Shown piece after piece: positions 46,878 through 57,464 of a DNA stretch of 64,000 nt. Position 1 is the first letter of the stretch. Each line of letters opens with the position of its first letter. Under the pieces are notes generated by a model, which was not told where the DNA came from, made no database searches, and saw nothing but the letters and a program-made list of their open reading frames with translations. This stretch comes from Burkholderia sp. Bp8963. GTDB lineage: Bacteria > Pseudomonadota > Gammaproteobacteria > Burkholderiales > Burkholderiaceae. The translations under genes and the position numbers were made by a program. The stretch lies in the NCBI RefSeq assembly GCF_003854275.1, contig NZ_QTQP01000002.1, positions 124,001-188,000 on the forward strand, read 5' to 3'.

Positions 46878-49800
46878 TCAGGGTGTGGCGCTCGAGCGAG
46901 CCCGCAGCGCCTCGTAGAGTTGGGCCGGTCCCAACAAAATGTCCTTGAGACCATCGCGCACGCGAGCCGAATCGAGTGCCTGCTTGCTCATTGTGGTGTG
47001 CGCGTCGAACGCGTCGATGATGGCGCGCATCAATGCATCCGTCAGGTCAGGGGAGTTTGCGAACTGCTCCTTGCTATTGCTCGCAGCCTGCTGCACCAAA
47101 AGCTCGTTTTCCAGCAGCTTACCTTTGAGTACGCCGTTCACATATACAAGCTGGTCGTCGTCGGTCAGTTCGCCGTCAAACAGACCGTTGACCCTCTGGA
47201 TGATTTCATCGAGGAACGCTTTCTCCTTTTCCTGGACCGCACCGCTTCCGACGGCATCCATCGGCGGCAACTTCGGTGTTTCACCATGGCTTAGATTCAG
47301 AGGCTGGCGCCCAGCGTTTCTCAGACTGTGGTGTGTCAGCGTGACCTTGGATAGGTCGACGGTGTCACGTTCGCGACCGAATTCCAGCAACGCGATAAGC
47401 CGCTTGTAGAACAGGAAGCGCTTTTCGATATCGGTATTGCCGTAGTCGAAAATCTGCGACAGGAACGCATACAGGCGGACGAATGCCCCCATGTCGTTTT
47501 TGAACAGCACCAGTGCGTCGAGCATGTCCTTCGCCGCCTGCGCAGCCTTGTCATCGTGCTGTGCCTCGGCGTTTGCCTTGTCCTGCTGTGCCACCTTGTA
47601 GCGCTTGAGCAAGCGGTCAGCCACTGGCGCAATGGCGACCTGCAATTGCGCCTGGGTGCCTTTCGGGTCCAGCTCGACCCTAGCGACGCGGTCGACCTCG
47701 AAGTCGTCGTAGTAACCCGCGGCATCGAGCTTGGCGCGCAAGTCGTAGACGTGATGCGGGTCAGTGGTGGCCTCCAGTTCGGCGGTCTCGTAATACGTCT
47801 TGAACGCCTTCAGCACGTCGCCGGCGTCGTTGACGAAGTCGAGGATATAGGTGGTGTCCTTGCACGGATGGGCACGGTTGAGGCGTGACAGCGTCTGCAC
47901 GGCCTGGATACCACCAAGCATCTTGTCGACGTACATCCCGCAGAGCAATGGCTGGTCGAAGCCCGTCTGGAACTTGTTGGCGACGAGCAGCAGGTGGTAC
48001 TCAGGTTCGGCAAACGCGTCGCGGATGTCGCGCCCCTTGAGTCCGGGGTTCAGCTCCTTGCTGGTCTCGGTCATCGGCGCCGGATAGCTCTCGGGGTCGT
48101 CGATTTCGCCCGAGAACGCGACGAGCACGCCCAGCGGATAATTCCGCTTTTCAATATAGGTGCGAATCGCCTTCTGCCAGCGCACTGCCTCCTTACGGCT
48201 CGCCACGACGACCATCGCTTTCGCCTTGCCGTCGAGCAGTGGCTGGACATTCTCGCGGTAGTGCTCGACGACAATCTGCACCTTCTGTGCGATGTTGTAC
48301 GGATGCAGCCGGACCCACTGCATGATGCCCTTCATCGCGGCACTGCGTTCAACCTGCTTCTCGTCGTATTCCTGGCCGTCATGGGCCAGCTTGAACGCGA
48401 GCTTGTAGGTCGTGTAGTTCTTGAGCACGTCGAGAATGAAGCCTTCCTCGATAGCCTGGCGCATCGAATACACGTGAAACGGTTCCGGCAGGCCGTCCGG
48501 TCCAGGGCGGCCGAACAGCTCCAGAGTCTTCTGCTTTGGCGTCGCGGTAAACGCTACGTAGGTCAGCCCTTCGCGGCCGGTGCGTGCGCCCATCTGCGCG
48601 GCAAGTAGCACCTCGGTATCAATTTCCCCTCCATCTTGCAGTTCTGCCCATTCCTCGGCCGACAGCAACTGTTTGAGCTTGGCCGCCGCCTCGCCCGTCT
48701 GCGAGCTGTGGGCCTCGTCGGCAATTACCGCAAAGCGCTTGCCTTCCGTTGCCGCCAGTTCTTGCACTGCCTGCAAGGCAAACGGGAAGGTCTGGATGGT
48801 GCAGACGATGATTTTCTTGCCGTCCTTCAGCGCCTGCGACAACTGTGCGCTCTTGCTGCCATGTTCATTCGTGACGGTCGCGACCACCCCGGTGGTCCGC
48901 TCGAAGTCAAAGATGGCTTCCTGTAGCTGCGCATCCAGCACAGTACGGTCGGAGACCACCAGCACACTGTCGAACAGCTTCGCATGTTGGTCGTTGTGCA
49001 GGTCGGCGAGAAAGTGGGCAGTCCAGGCGATTGAGTTGGTCTTGCCCGAGCCTGCGGAGTGCTGAATCAGATAACGCTGGCCAGGTCCCTGGGCCAGCAC
49101 ATCGGCAACCAGTCTGCGTGTCGCGTCGAGCTGGTGATATCGCGGGAAGATGACGCTCTTGAGCTGCTTCTTGTCATCGCGCTTGCCAATCAGGTAGCGG
49201 TGCAGGATGTTGAGCCAGCTGTCACGCGCCCACACTTCTTCCCATAGATAGGCAGTGGCGAACCCGCCCAGATTGGGTGCGTTGCCTGCGGCGCCGGCAT
49301 TGCCCCGGTTGAATGGCAGGAAGTAGGTGGCCGTGCCGGCCAGCCGGGTGGTCATTATGACCTCGGTCTGGCTGACGGCGAAATGCACAAGCGCCCCGCC
49401 GGGAAAGCTGAGAAGGGGCTCGACCTGTCCGCCCTTCGGCTGCGGATTTCGGTCAAAGCGGTACTGGTCCACCGCGTCCTGCACGCCCTGCGTGAAATCC
49501 GATTTCAGTTCGGCGGTCGCGACCGCGATACCGTTGACAAACAGGACAAGGTCGAGCGCATCTTGCGGCTGGTTCAGCGAGTGCCGCACCTGGCGCACCA
49601 CGCGCAGGCGGTTGGCAGCATAGTGCTGCTGGATGACCGGGTTGATGGCCAGCGCGGGCTTGAACTGCACGAGCGAGAGCGGCTCTTTCAGGCCCAACAT
49701 CTCGACGCCCCGGCGCAGCACATCGAGCGTGCCGCGCTCGTTCAGACTCTTGCGCACCCGTTCAGCCAGACGCTCGTGAAGCGCGGGACCGTGAGTCTTG

Positions 49801-49976
49801 CTCAGGCGCTGCCAGGTGTCGGGCTGGGTGGTCTCAATCCAGGTCAGCAGGTCGGGCAGGAAAAGCGCGTTAGTGCGGTCATACCGCGCCGCATCGCCTT
49901 CGCTATATAGCCAACCGTGGTCTGCTAAGTGAGCGCAGATTTCGGCCTCGAAGTGGACTTCCTGGTGCAGCGCCAT
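46878..49976 (-). CDS. hsdR: Type I restriction enzyme R subunit
   Basis: 1032-aa translocase/nuclease that cuts DNA lacking the cognate methylation. N-terminal nuclease region with the PD-(D/E)xK elements (LVLFVNGIAVATAELKSD, ExK-type motif), then an SF2 motor: Walker A HSAGSGKTNSIAW, motif Ia VVSDRTVLD, DEAH box VIADEAHSSQ, motif III FTATPKQKT and motif VI QTLSRLNRAH. C-terminal helical region binds the methylase. ATG at 49976 shares one base with the upstream stop. Last gene of hsdM-hsdS-DUF262-hsdR. Confidence 0.93.
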   Translation of the reverse strand: MALHQEVHFEAEICAHLADHGWLYSEGDAARYDRTNALFLPDLLTWIETTQPDTWQRLSKTHGPALHERLAERVRKSLNERGTLDVLRRGVEMLGLKEPLSLVQFKPALAINPVIQQHYAANRLRVVRQVRHSLNQPQDALDLVLFVNGIAVATAELKSDFTQGVQDAVDQYRFDRNPQPKGGQVEPLLSFPGGALVHFAVSQTEVIMTTRLAGTATYFLPFNRGNAGAAGNAPNLGGFATAYLWEEVWARDSWLNILHRYLIGKRDDKKQLKSVIFPRYHQLDATRRLVADVLAQGPGQRYLIQHSAGSGKTNSIAWTAHFLADLHNDQHAKLFDSVLVVSDRTVLDAQLQEAIFDFERTTGVVATVTNEHGSKSAQLSQALKDGKKIIVCTIQTFPFALQAVQELAATEGKRFAVIADEAHSSQTGEAAAKLKQLLSAEEWAELQDGGEIDTEVLLAAQMGARTGREGLTYVAFTATPKQKTLELFGRPGPDGLPEPFHVYSMRQAIEEGFILDVLKNYTTYKLAFKLAHDGQEYDEKQVERSAAMKGIMQWVRLHPYNIAQKVQIVVEHYRENVQPLLDGKAKAMVVVASRKEAVRWQKAIRTYIEKRNYPLGVLVAFSGEIDDPESYPAPMTETSKELNPGLKGRDIRDAFAEPEYHLLLVANKFQTGFDQPLLCGMYVDKMLGGIQAVQTLSRLNRAHPCKDTTYILDFVNDAGDVLKAFKTYYETAELEATTDPHHVYDLRAKLDAAGYYDDFEVDRVARVELDPKGTQAQLQVAIAPVADRLLKRYKVAQQDKANAEAQHDDKAAQAAKDMLDALVLFKNDMGAFVRLYAFLSQIFDYGNTDIEKRFLFYKRLIALLEFGRERDTVDLSKVTLTHHSLRNAGRQPLNLSHGETPKLPPMDAVGSGAVQEKEKAFLDEIIQRVNGLFDGELTDDDQLVYVNGVLKGKLLENELLVQQAASNSKEQFANSPDLTDALMRAIIDAFDAHTTMSKQALDSARVRDGLKDILLGPAQLYEALRARSSATP

Positions 49977-51841
49977 CAGGCCCCCTGTGCTTCACGCGTT
50001 AGTTGCTGCGGGTCCCAGACGCGGTCTGCCAACTGGCGGTAGAGCTGCTGGCGAGCCTCCATCTCGACCTTGTGGAACTGGGGCAGCGCCTCAAAATGCA
50101 GGCCGTGCTCCCGGATATAAGTCAGGAAGCCCGGGTGTCGCTCATAGCATTGCTCGTGCAGCGAGCGGGCAAGCAGATTCTGGCTCACATAGTGTTGCCG
50201 CTTTTCGGCGTATGGTAGGTCGCTATAGCTAGCATTGAAGGTCTTGGGCAGCAGTAACAGGCCGCCGAAGCGGTTGCGCCATTCAGCGAAGTCCGCAGGC
50301 GAAGCAAACTCGTCAACGTGTCGTTCAGGATGGTCCGCCCAGATATGCTCGATTTCGAAGCGGCCACGACCTTCCACCAAGAAATCACTTGTCTGGCTGC
50401 GTACACCAGAGGCCGCCTCCAGGAAGGCTGTCATGCGCGCAAGCAGCACCTTGATATAGCGCATCGACCATTGGTTGAGCCCGAACCCGGCGAAGCCGTT
50501 ACGCTTGCGGTCGCTCGTACCGTCGAAGTCGCATCCCTGTTCTTCGAGCCTTGCCAGAAGGACACTCACCAATTCACCCAAATCTTTGCCACGAATGTCG
50601 CGCAGGATGAGGAACACGGCGTACGACATCGCCCCATAAGTCATGCTGAGGTAATTCACCGCGCGGCGCGCGAGCAGGATGTCCAAGAAGGTGGCTACGG
50701 CGCGCACCTTCCGTATCACCATCTCAGGCGAATCGGTCACTCTCAGCGGCGCCAACAGCAACGGGTACTGCAAGCTGAAATTGAAGCACGCGACGTGGTA
50801 CACCGGCTCCAAACCTTCTTCGGGTTTGAGCGATGCCTTGCGGATGCGCTCATACTGGCGCGTGTAGAAAACGAAGTCTTCGCACAGGAAACGGACATAG
50901 TCCCCGCTGTTATGCAGCCCGAGCGCCTCGGCGTGCTCGCCGACCCAGCGATGAAACTCGGTGCCGATGCGTTCAAAGTCCTTATTCTCTGCCCCACTTT
51001 TACGTTCGCGCACGCTGTTGGCATAGCAGGCACGCAGCCAAGCTTTCACTGCGTCGGTGTCCTCGTCTTTCCCGAGCTTACGGAGCGCCTCCACGCGTTC
51101 GCGCCAAAGCCTCGCCGCCTCGTTGCGCTGGCTAACGTCGCTGATGTTGGCCAGCAAATAGCCCTTTAGCATATCCAGCGGCGAGAGCGACAGGCCCCGG
51201 TCATTCATCGTCTCGAAGATAGTGTATGCATCCTCGTCGGAGGCGGCACGAATCTCGATGAGGTACACCTTCTCGCTCAGCCAGTCGCAAAAGTAAGGCA
51301 ACGCTTCATCATCGAGGTCTTCGCCGAGTTCATCGAACAATTCCTCCAGGTCAGCGTAGCGCGCGACGATGGTCTGCACTGACTCTGACGCCTCGCTGGT
51401 GTCGGGAACCTCGCCATTGAACAGCGCCATCATGATGGCGCGGCGGTCTTCGACCGCGATGTTGAACGCTCGTTCGCCGAAGCGCTCGGAGTAAATCAGG
51501 TCTTCCAGGTGCACGCGGTCCGTTCGCTCGCCTTGACGGCGGTGTAGCAGCAAAAGCAGCAGAGTTAGCGTAGTCAGGCGTTGCTGACCATCCACAATGA
51601 ACAGTTGCCCGTCACGTTCGCTAAGGATGATTGAGCCTAGAAAATAGTTGCCGTACTGCGCGACCGCGCCACGCGCATTGCCGGCGCGGTGCGACTGCAG
51701 GAACTGGCCGGTCAGGTCATCGATGAGTTCCTTGGCCTGCTTGCGCTGCCAGCGGTACTCGCGCTGATAGTAGTCGATGCCGTAGCGCTTTCCTTTGAGC
51801 ACCTCGCTGACGGTGCGCGCCTTGCCGTCGATGGTCTTCAT
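49976..51841 (-). CDS. DUF262/DUF1524 protein, GmrSD-like type IV nuclease
   Basis: 621 aa. N-terminal DUF262 (ParB/Srx-like) domain: YGIDYYQREYRWQRKQAKEL, FIVDGQQRLTTLTLL with the DGQQR motif needed for nucleotide use, and TIFETMNDRGLSLSPLDMLK. C-terminal DUF1524 HNH nuclease: RFEIEHIWADHPERH, NRFGGLLLLPKTFN. This is the single-chain GmrSD architecture, which cuts modified (for example glucosylated hydroxymethyl-cytosine) phage DNA. It sits inside a type I RM operon, overlapping hsdS by 4 bases and hsdR by 1, so it is co-translated with them. Confidence 0.88.
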   Translation of the reverse strand: MKTIDGKARTVSEVLKGKRYGIDYYQREYRWQRKQAKELIDDLTGQFLQSHRAGNARGAVAQYGNYFLGSIILSERDGQLFIVDGQQRLTTLTLLLLLLHRRQGERTDRVHLEDLIYSERFGERAFNIAVEDRRAIMMALFNGEVPDTSEASESVQTIVARYADLEELFDELGEDLDDEALPYFCDWLSEKVYLIEIRAASDEDAYTIFETMNDRGLSLSPLDMLKGYLLANISDVSQRNEAARLWRERVEALRKLGKDEDTDAVKAWLRACYANSVRERKSGAENKDFERIGTEFHRWVGEHAEALGLHNSGDYVRFLCEDFVFYTRQYERIRKASLKPEEGLEPVYHVACFNFSLQYPLLLAPLRVTDSPEMVIRKVRAVATFLDILLARRAVNYLSMTYGAMSYAVFLILRDIRGKDLGELVSVLLARLEEQGCDFDGTSDRKRNGFAGFGLNQWSMRYIKVLLARMTAFLEAASGVRSQTSDFLVEGRGRFEIEHIWADHPERHVDEFASPADFAEWRNRFGGLLLLPKTFNASYSDLPYAEKRQHYVSQNLLARSLHEQCYERHPGFLTYIREHGLHFEALPQFHKVEMEARQQLYRQLADRVWDPQQLTREAQGA

Positions 51842-53229
51842 GCGGCGAGTTCCTCCCCTTTGTCGACGGGCGATGCAACTGCACCGCGCACGTCAATTTT
51901 ACCCGTGACGGCAGCGGCAATTACGGCGGTGCGGCGCTCCCTCAGTAGTTCGATGCTCCTCTCGGCTCGGGACTTCAGGGCGTCAAGCCTCTCTGTCTCC
52001 GCATCAAGGAAGGCGACAATATCGCGTTGCTCTTCCACGGGGGGCAGCGCGAGCATGATTCTGACCATACGCGTGAGGCCAAGGTCATTGTTGGTCGCGC
52101 CGCGTGTCAGGAGTTGGCTCTGCTCGTAGCATCCGATACTGTTTAGCGCATACGCTACGAAATACGGGTCCGCAAGCTCTCGGCGTATTTTTAGGACCGC
52201 AACGTGAACCCAAACTTGGAAAGGGACTTCGAGGTCAACTACACGCGCGACTCCGGTTGTGCCACCCTTTGTATACAGCACGTCTCCTTTCTCCGGAATT
52301 ACCCGCTTGCAGAACTCCTCGTAATCTGCTTTTGAAACATATTTCGCGTCACCGAGGGACCACCCACCAACTTTGATATTTCTTGCCGACAAGAACATTA
52401 CGCCCTCATCTTCTTCCACGTATATGGGTGAGAAGTGAGGGCCATCAGAAACCTGCCTGCACAGCCTGCCAAGTTGAACTCGTTGCCAGTGCGTTGGCAG
52501 GCTGCCGAGCCAGGTTACGCCGGATTCCTTCATCTGCGCGTCGCGATTAAGGCCGCGTGTAACTGCGTGCGAGATAGTGGCCTGGCGCTTTTCTGCCAGC
52601 AACACGAGGAGCTTTTCCTGCTCTGCAATCAGTGCATCAATCTTGTCGTTCTCGCGGTCGAGAAAGGCGATGATGTTCGCCTGCTCTTGCAAAGGCGGTA
52701 CGGGAATAACCAGCGAAGCCATCGTCTCCGTGTAGATAACTTCGATAGTAGTGGCGTTGCTGTACAGACTAATTTGAGTTCGCAATAGACTGCTATCTTG
52801 AATCAATGCAAGGAAAAATTGCGCGTGAAGCTTTGCCGCGTCCGGTTGCACCCGCAACAGGCATGGGTGCAGGATTCCCCTCTCCGCGTTCTCCGGAAGT
52901 ATCGCCGCCCTTCCGATTGTTCCACGCGTGGTGACCAGCACGTCACCTGGAAAGGTCTCGAACGAGCTAAGTTGTTCAAACTTCGCTTCAGATATGAAAT
53001 TCTCGCCGCCGACAAAATCGCCATCGATAACATTGCGTTGGTTATATACCTTGACTGAGCCCTCGAGCATTTCTGCGGAAGTTAAGTGACTTCCAAAAGG
53101 ACCAGTTTTAATGGCACCGGAACCGTGTCGTATGAAGTGTTTAAGCGCCCCAATCTCCCAATGCTCGGGAACTTTCCCCAGCCATGGCAAGCCGCTGTCT
53201 TTGTATTTCGGATATCTCAGCAAGCTCAT
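51838..53229 (-). CDS. hsdS: Type I restriction-modification specificity subunit S
   Basis: 463 aa. Two target-recognition domains, each opened by a similar phrase: [15 protein letters not shown] (~12-26) and [16 protein letters not shown] (~237). Each ends in a conserved helical spacer: [20 protein letters not shown] and [20 protein letters not shown]. The two TRDs set the bipartite DNA target for both HsdM and HsdR. Overlaps hsdM by 4 bases. The target cannot be predicted from sequence. Confidence 0.92.
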   Translation of the reverse strand: MSLLRYPKYKDSGLPWLGKVPEHWEIGALKHFIRHGSGAIKTGPFGSHLTSAEMLEGSVKVYNQRNVIDGDFVGGENFISEAKFEQLSSFETFPGDVLVTTRGTIGRAAILPENAERGILHPCLLRVQPDAAKLHAQFFLALIQDSSLLRTQISLYSNATTIEVIYTETMASLVIPVPPLQEQANIIAFLDRENDKIDALIAEQEKLLVLLAEKRQATISHAVTRGLNRDAQMKESGVTWLGSLPTHWQRVQLGRLCRQVSDGPHFSPIYVEEDEGVMFLSARNIKVGGWSLGDAKYVSKADYEEFCKRVIPEKGDVLYTKGGTTGVARVVDLEVPFQVWVHVAVLKIRRELADPYFVAYALNSIGCYEQSQLLTRGATNNDLGLTRMVRIMLALPPVEEQRDIVAFLDAETERLDALKSRAERSIELLRERRTAVIAAAVTGKIDVRGAVASPVDKGEELAA

Positions 53230-55064
53230 TCGGCCAACTCCTCTAGCATCTTCATGATGTTGGCCGACACTGCCTTCAACTCATCATCAATTGTGTGCAA
53301 GTCGCGCGGCGGCTCAAACACGTAGAAGTGCCGGTTGAACGGAATCTCATAGCCGACCTTGCTCTTCTCTTTGTCTATCCAGGCATCCGGCGCGTGCGGC
53401 AGCACCTCCCGCTCGAAATACGTGCCGACATCCTCGACGAGCGGCACGTTCTCAGTGTCACGAAGCGCGCTATCCGCCTGCGGCTTACCCTTCTGCTTGC
53501 CTTTGACCCCCAGTACGACCCGTCCCTGCTCGTCGCGCAGCGGGCGCTCGACTGTAATCGTCGTGTAGCCGAAGTCCTCATTCCTGAAAATGCGCGAAAT
53601 CGGCATCGACTTCACGTTGCCGCCAGCCGGCGCGTCGGGTGCGCTGCCACCAGCCGGTACTACCCACCGTGACACCTCCTTGCCCCCAGCGTCAAACACC
53701 GTCGTGAGTTCAGCATCGACAAAGTTCCCGAACAGCTTGGTGACAGTTGCGATTTGCTCGTCGGACATTTCCTTCCGTTTACTGCCAAGCGACTTTCGCA
53801 TCTTCTGCCAGAAGCTCGACGCATCGATGAGCTGGACAAATCCTTTGCGTGCAGCGGGCTTCTTGTTCGACAGTATCCACGCGTACGTCGCGATGCCCGT
53901 GTTGTAAAACATGTCCACAGGCAAGCCCACGATGGCTTCCACCAGGTCGTTCTCTAGTACGTAGCGGCGAATCTCGCTCTCGCCAGAGCCCGCGCCGCCT
54001 GTGAACAGTGGCGACCCATTGAGTACAATACCGAACCGGCTGCCGCCATCGGTTGCAGGGCGCATTTTCGAGAGCAGGTGCATCAGGAACAGCATGGAGC
54101 CGTCCGAAACGCGCGGCAGGCCCGGACCGAAACGTCCGTCGAAACCCTTCTGCTCATGCTCGGTTCGCACGGCCTTCTCGACCTTCTTCCATTCGACGCC
54201 GAAGGGGGGATTCGAGAGCATGTAGTCGAACTTGCGACCGCCATGGCCGTCGTCCGACAGCGTGTTGCCCGCAACGATATTGGCAACATCCTGCCCCTTG
54301 ATGAGCATGTCCGCCTTGCAGATTGCGTAGGACTCGTCGTTGAGTTCCTGCCCAAACATCGTCAGCCGCGCCGCCGGGTTATGCTCGAGCAGATATTCAC
54401 CCGCGATTGACAGCATGCCTCCGGTACCGGCCGTGGGGTCATAAATGGTCCGCACCACAGCGTTGCCGGGCGTCAGGACGTCGTCATCCTCGACAAACAG
54501 GAGGTTGACCATCAGCCGGATGACCTCGCGCGGAGTGAAGTGCTCCCCGGCGGTCTCGTTCGAGATTTCCGCGAATTTTCGAATCAGCTCCTCGAAGACC
54601 AGCCCCATCTGGTTGTTGTCCACCACAGCCGGATGGAGGTCGATGTTTGCAAACTTCTCGGTGACCAGATAGAGCAGATTGGCCTTGGCAAGCCGTTCGA
54701 CCTGCGTGTAGAAGTCGAAGCGTTCGAAGATGTCCCGCGCAGCAGGCGAGAAGGCTTGAACGTAGGCATAAAGGTTCTGCCGGATATTGTCCTGGTCGCC
54801 CAGCAGCTTGACCAGGTCAAGGGGGGAAGTGTTGTAAAACGACTGGCCGGCCTTCCGAACGAGAAACGGGTCGGGATTCAAGCCAGCCTTCGTTTTGGCG
54901 TCAAACTCCGCGAGAACCGCAGCCTTGGTGGTTTCCAGGACGCAATCGAGACGGCGAAGTACTGTAAACGGCAGGATGACCCGGCCATACTCGGACTGCT
55001 TGTAGTCGCCGCGTAGCAGGTCGGCGACCGACCAGATAAATGAGGATAGGGCGTGATGATTCAT
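53226..55064 (-). CDS. hsdM: Type I restriction-modification methyltransferase M
   Basis: 612-aa N6-adenine methyltransferase. HsdM N-terminal helical domain ([23 protein letters not shown]), SAM-binding motif [13 protein letters not shown] (~215), catalytic motif [10 protein letters not shown] (~290), and [22 protein letters not shown] typical of type I M subunits. First gene of the RM operon; its 186-bp upstream region separates it from the divergent integrase at 55251. Confidence 0.93.
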   Translation of the reverse strand: MNHHALSSFIWSVADLLRGDYKQSEYGRVILPFTVLRRLDCVLETTKAAVLAEFDAKTKAGLNPDPFLVRKAGQSFYNTSPLDLVKLLGDQDNIRQNLYAYVQAFSPAARDIFERFDFYTQVERLAKANLLYLVTEKFANIDLHPAVVDNNQMGLVFEELIRKFAEISNETAGEHFTPREVIRLMVNLLFVEDDDVLTPGNAVVRTIYDPTAGTGGMLSIAGEYLLEHNPAARLTMFGQELNDESYAICKADMLIKGQDVANIVAGNTLSDDGHGGRKFDYMLSNPPFGVEWKKVEKAVRTEHEQKGFDGRFGPGLPRVSDGSMLFLMHLLSKMRPATDGGSRFGIVLNGSPLFTGGAGSGESEIRRYVLENDLVEAIVGLPVDMFYNTGIATYAWILSNKKPAARKGFVQLIDASSFWQKMRKSLGSKRKEMSDEQIATVTKLFGNFVDAELTTVFDAGGKEVSRWVVPAGGSAPDAPAGGNVKSMPISRIFRNEDFGYTTITVERPLRDEQGRVVLGVKGKQKGKPQADSALRDTENVPLVEDVGTYFEREVLPHAPDAWIDKEKSKVGYEIPFNRHFYVFEPPRDLHTIDDELKAVSANIMKMLEELAE

Positions 55065-55250
55065 TCTTGGTGCCTTATGCGCGCTGCTTACAGTAGGTAA
55101 GCCAACTAACCGATGCCAGCCGCCACGCGAGATTGACGAATTTAACGGCTAAAAACTGGCCGATTTTACCCCTCAAGGTCACACGCGGAGGGAACCACAA
55201 GGCGGCCGCCATGGGAATTCTGTCGCAGTAGTTCGACCGAGGAGGGAAAA

Positions 55251-56975
55251 ATGTCGCAAACATCACACGTCCTCATACGGCGGGATTCGCGCGTGCCGTA
55301 CTTTCGTAGGTCAATCCCCGAAGCCCTCCGCAGCCAGTTTGGCCGCCGGGAATTCATTTGCTCCCTACGGACAACGGAAACGGCGGAGGCAGAAAGGCGG
55401 GCCGGCGCCTTGCTCGCAAAGACAGAGGAGTTGCTCCGATATGCCCGACGCGCGTCGAGGGCGGCCCAAGACGGCTCCGTCGAGTTGGGGATGATATTCG
55501 ACCGTTACCGAGAAATGACGTGTTGCGACGGAAACGCCCTTGCGTATCCAGATGCCGGAGACGAACTGCCGCCGCTCCCGTTCGCCGAAGCGCGTAATAC
55601 GCGTTCATGTAACCAGCGGTTTCGATACGCGTTCCACCCCTCGATGTCTGCTCGCCTGTTGGGACGTTACCAGGCACGTGTGCTGTCAGATGACGATGCA
55701 TGGCGCCAAACGCTCGCGCCGAGTGACTTGCACGCGGCTAGGGCGGACCTCGTACAGCGCGAGCAGGCGCTCATCGACGACATCGCACTCGACAACGTCA
55801 ACAATGCGTGGAAAAGCGCGGCTGAACTGCTGAAACTCGAGGGAGTCGACTCGACGCTAGCGTCGATGGCGGCAATGCAGTCGTTCGTCAACCGCTACCT
55901 GCGCAACGAGCTCGACCTCATTCGAATTCGAATCGCCCGACTCAACGGCGCAGACATCCCAACTCCTCAATTACCGCCAGGCGCCTTGGACGAGGACGAA
56001 TGGGCCGTCATGCAGGCAACGTGGGAAGCGGCACGGGTTCCGAAGCCTGCCAGCAGATACGAGGCCGCCCTTGCCGTCAAACGGCTGCGCGAGTGCATTC
56101 ATGACAAGAGCCCATGCGATTTGACACTAGCCGATGCGATGCTTTTCAGGACCTCGCTTCTTTCATACATGTCGCGCGGGCGGGCGAAGTCGAGCCTCTC
56201 GCTCGTGCGGTCAATCCTCAAAACGGCGGCTGCGGAATACCGCGTACCCCTCAACGTGAGCATGGCATTCGAGTCGGTGAAAATTGAAGTTTCCGAAAAA
56301 TCTGTTCACTCGTTCCAACCTTTTTCCGTTAGCCAGCTTCAAGCGTTTTTTGACGGCCCTGTGCATTCCCGCGGACTGCGCCCCGCAAAGGGCGGCCGCG
56401 ACGCCGCTTTCTGGGTGCCACTGTTGGCGCTCTTTGAAGGTATGCGCCTTGAGGAAGCTGGCAGTCTGGTATGTGGGGCATTGAGCCCGCGTTCGGGGCG
56501 ATACTGGTTGCGTATAGGGCGAAGCAAAACGGCGGCTGGACTTCGCGAAATACCCCTGCACCGTGAGCTCGAACGGCTCGGGTTCGTTGAATACTTCGTG
56601 GCACAACAGGCTGGCCGAACTGCAACCGAACCCCTCTTTCTCGGGCTGCGCTACGGGAGCAAAGAGAACCAAACGCACATGTTTTCGACTTGGGTGAACG
56701 AATACATCGACAAACACGTTGTTGATGAAGCAGCCTATGTTTTCCATTCGTTCCGGAACAGCTTCGAGGATGCCGCAACTGCTGCCGGTGTTCCTGAGGA
56801 CGTGCGTCGAGCCCTCATGGGGCATGCACAGGTCGCGATGACGCGCCGTTATGGCAAGAAAGATGGGCGGAACCGGCGCATCTTCCCTGACCAAGCACTC
56901 ATTGAGGCAATCGACAAAGTCTGCTACCAGGGACTTGATTTGTCACACGTGATTCGTATGGAAACTGGGCTCTAG
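55251..56975 (+). CDS. Tyrosine integrase with DUF6538-type N-terminus
   Basis: 574 aa, unrelated in sequence to the recombinase module at 27-32 kb. N-terminal DUF6538-like strand (VLIRRDSRVPYFRRSIPEALRSQFG, seen as RVPYFRRSIPEALR) that resembles arm-binding domains. Catalytic set: Arg I in FEGMRLEEAGSL, Lys in GRSKTAAGLREIPLH, HSFRNSFED (HxxR), GHAQ and Tyr in MTRRYGKK. Start ATG 55251 has GAGGAGGG upstream. Divergent from hsdM and converging on small fragments at 57 kb; it may be the integrase of a nested element that brought one of the cargo blocks. Confidence 0.85.
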   Translation: MSQTSHVLIRRDSRVPYFRRSIPEALRSQFGRREFICSLRTTETAEAERRAGALLAKTEELLRYARRASRAAQDGSVELGMIFDRYREMTCCDGNALAYPDAGDELPPLPFAEARNTRSCNQRFRYAFHPSMSARLLGRYQARVLSDDDAWRQTLAPSDLHAARADLVQREQALIDDIALDNVNNAWKSAAELLKLEGVDSTLASMAAMQSFVNRYLRNELDLIRIRIARLNGADIPTPQLPPGALDEDEWAVMQATWEAARVPKPASRYEAALAVKRLRECIHDKSPCDLTLADAMLFRTSLLSYMSRGRAKSSLSLVRSILKTAAAEYRVPLNVSMAFESVKIEVSEKSVHSFQPFSVSQLQAFFDGPVHSRGLRPAKGGRDAAFWVPLLALFEGMRLEEAGSLVCGALSPRSGRYWLRIGRSKTAAGLREIPLHRELERLGFVEYFVAQQAGRTATEPLFLGLRYGSKENQTHMFSTWVNEYIDKHVVDEAAYVFHSFRNSFEDAATAAGVPEDVRRALMGHAQVAMTRRYGKKDGRNRRIFPDQALIEAIDKVCYQGLDLSHVIRMETGL

Positions 56976-57286
56976 ATTTTGTTTTGCATTTGCTGGCGAA
57001 CGCGGTCTAGTTGTTCTACGAAGGCTGTGAAGCGACGCTTTGCATCTAAGCTAGCACCTTCGTACCAGATAGCTGTAGACCAAGAAAAATTGATTTGATT
57101 CGGTAGGTCACGAGTCTGCGATGCCACGGACGTGCTAACAAGAACCCCGTCGGAGGCGTCAGGCAAGGACTCATCGAGCCGGGCGCCTCGCGGTGCGTCG
57201 TGGCAACTAAAATTACTCCACTTCCGGCGGGTCAAAAAAGGCCATGATGCGCTGATACGTGCTGCTGTCCGTCTGAGTGCTTCCAA
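56972..57286 (-). pseudogene. Small open frame or gene fragment, unknown
   Basis: No ATG. The part from about 57160 down (LPDASDGVLVSTSVASQTR..., ending RRFTAFVEQLDRVRQQMQNKI) has protein-like composition, while the upstream part does not. It overlaps the integrase stop by 4 bases on the other strand. Probably the 3' remnant of a gene lost by rearrangement. Confidence 0.3.
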
Positions 57287-57464
57287 GCTTGCGCATCGCG
57301 TTGTGGTGACGGTCGTTCAGCCAGAGGCCTGGCCCTTCCTCGCGGAGCTGAGTACGGAAGACTCGGATGTCCTCTCTGCTCGCAAAGAGTTGCTCCAGAT
57401 AATTGGAACCTTGGAGCCGTCCAGCTTCTGCCGCCGCCGCTAATCCTTTCGGGATGGGGAGCCT
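57213..57464 (-). pseudogene. 83-codon frame without a start, probable gene remnant
   Basis: Open from just after a TAA at 57465-57467. Residues read like a real protein (GRLQGSNYLEQLFASRED; GPGLWLNDRHHNAMRKLG; STYQRIMAFFDPPEVE) but there is no ATG, GTG or TTG before a late internal ATG. AAAGGA lies where a ribosome-binding site would be expected, so the original start may have mutated. It would be the fifth gene of the operon 59194-57213. Confidence 0.4.
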
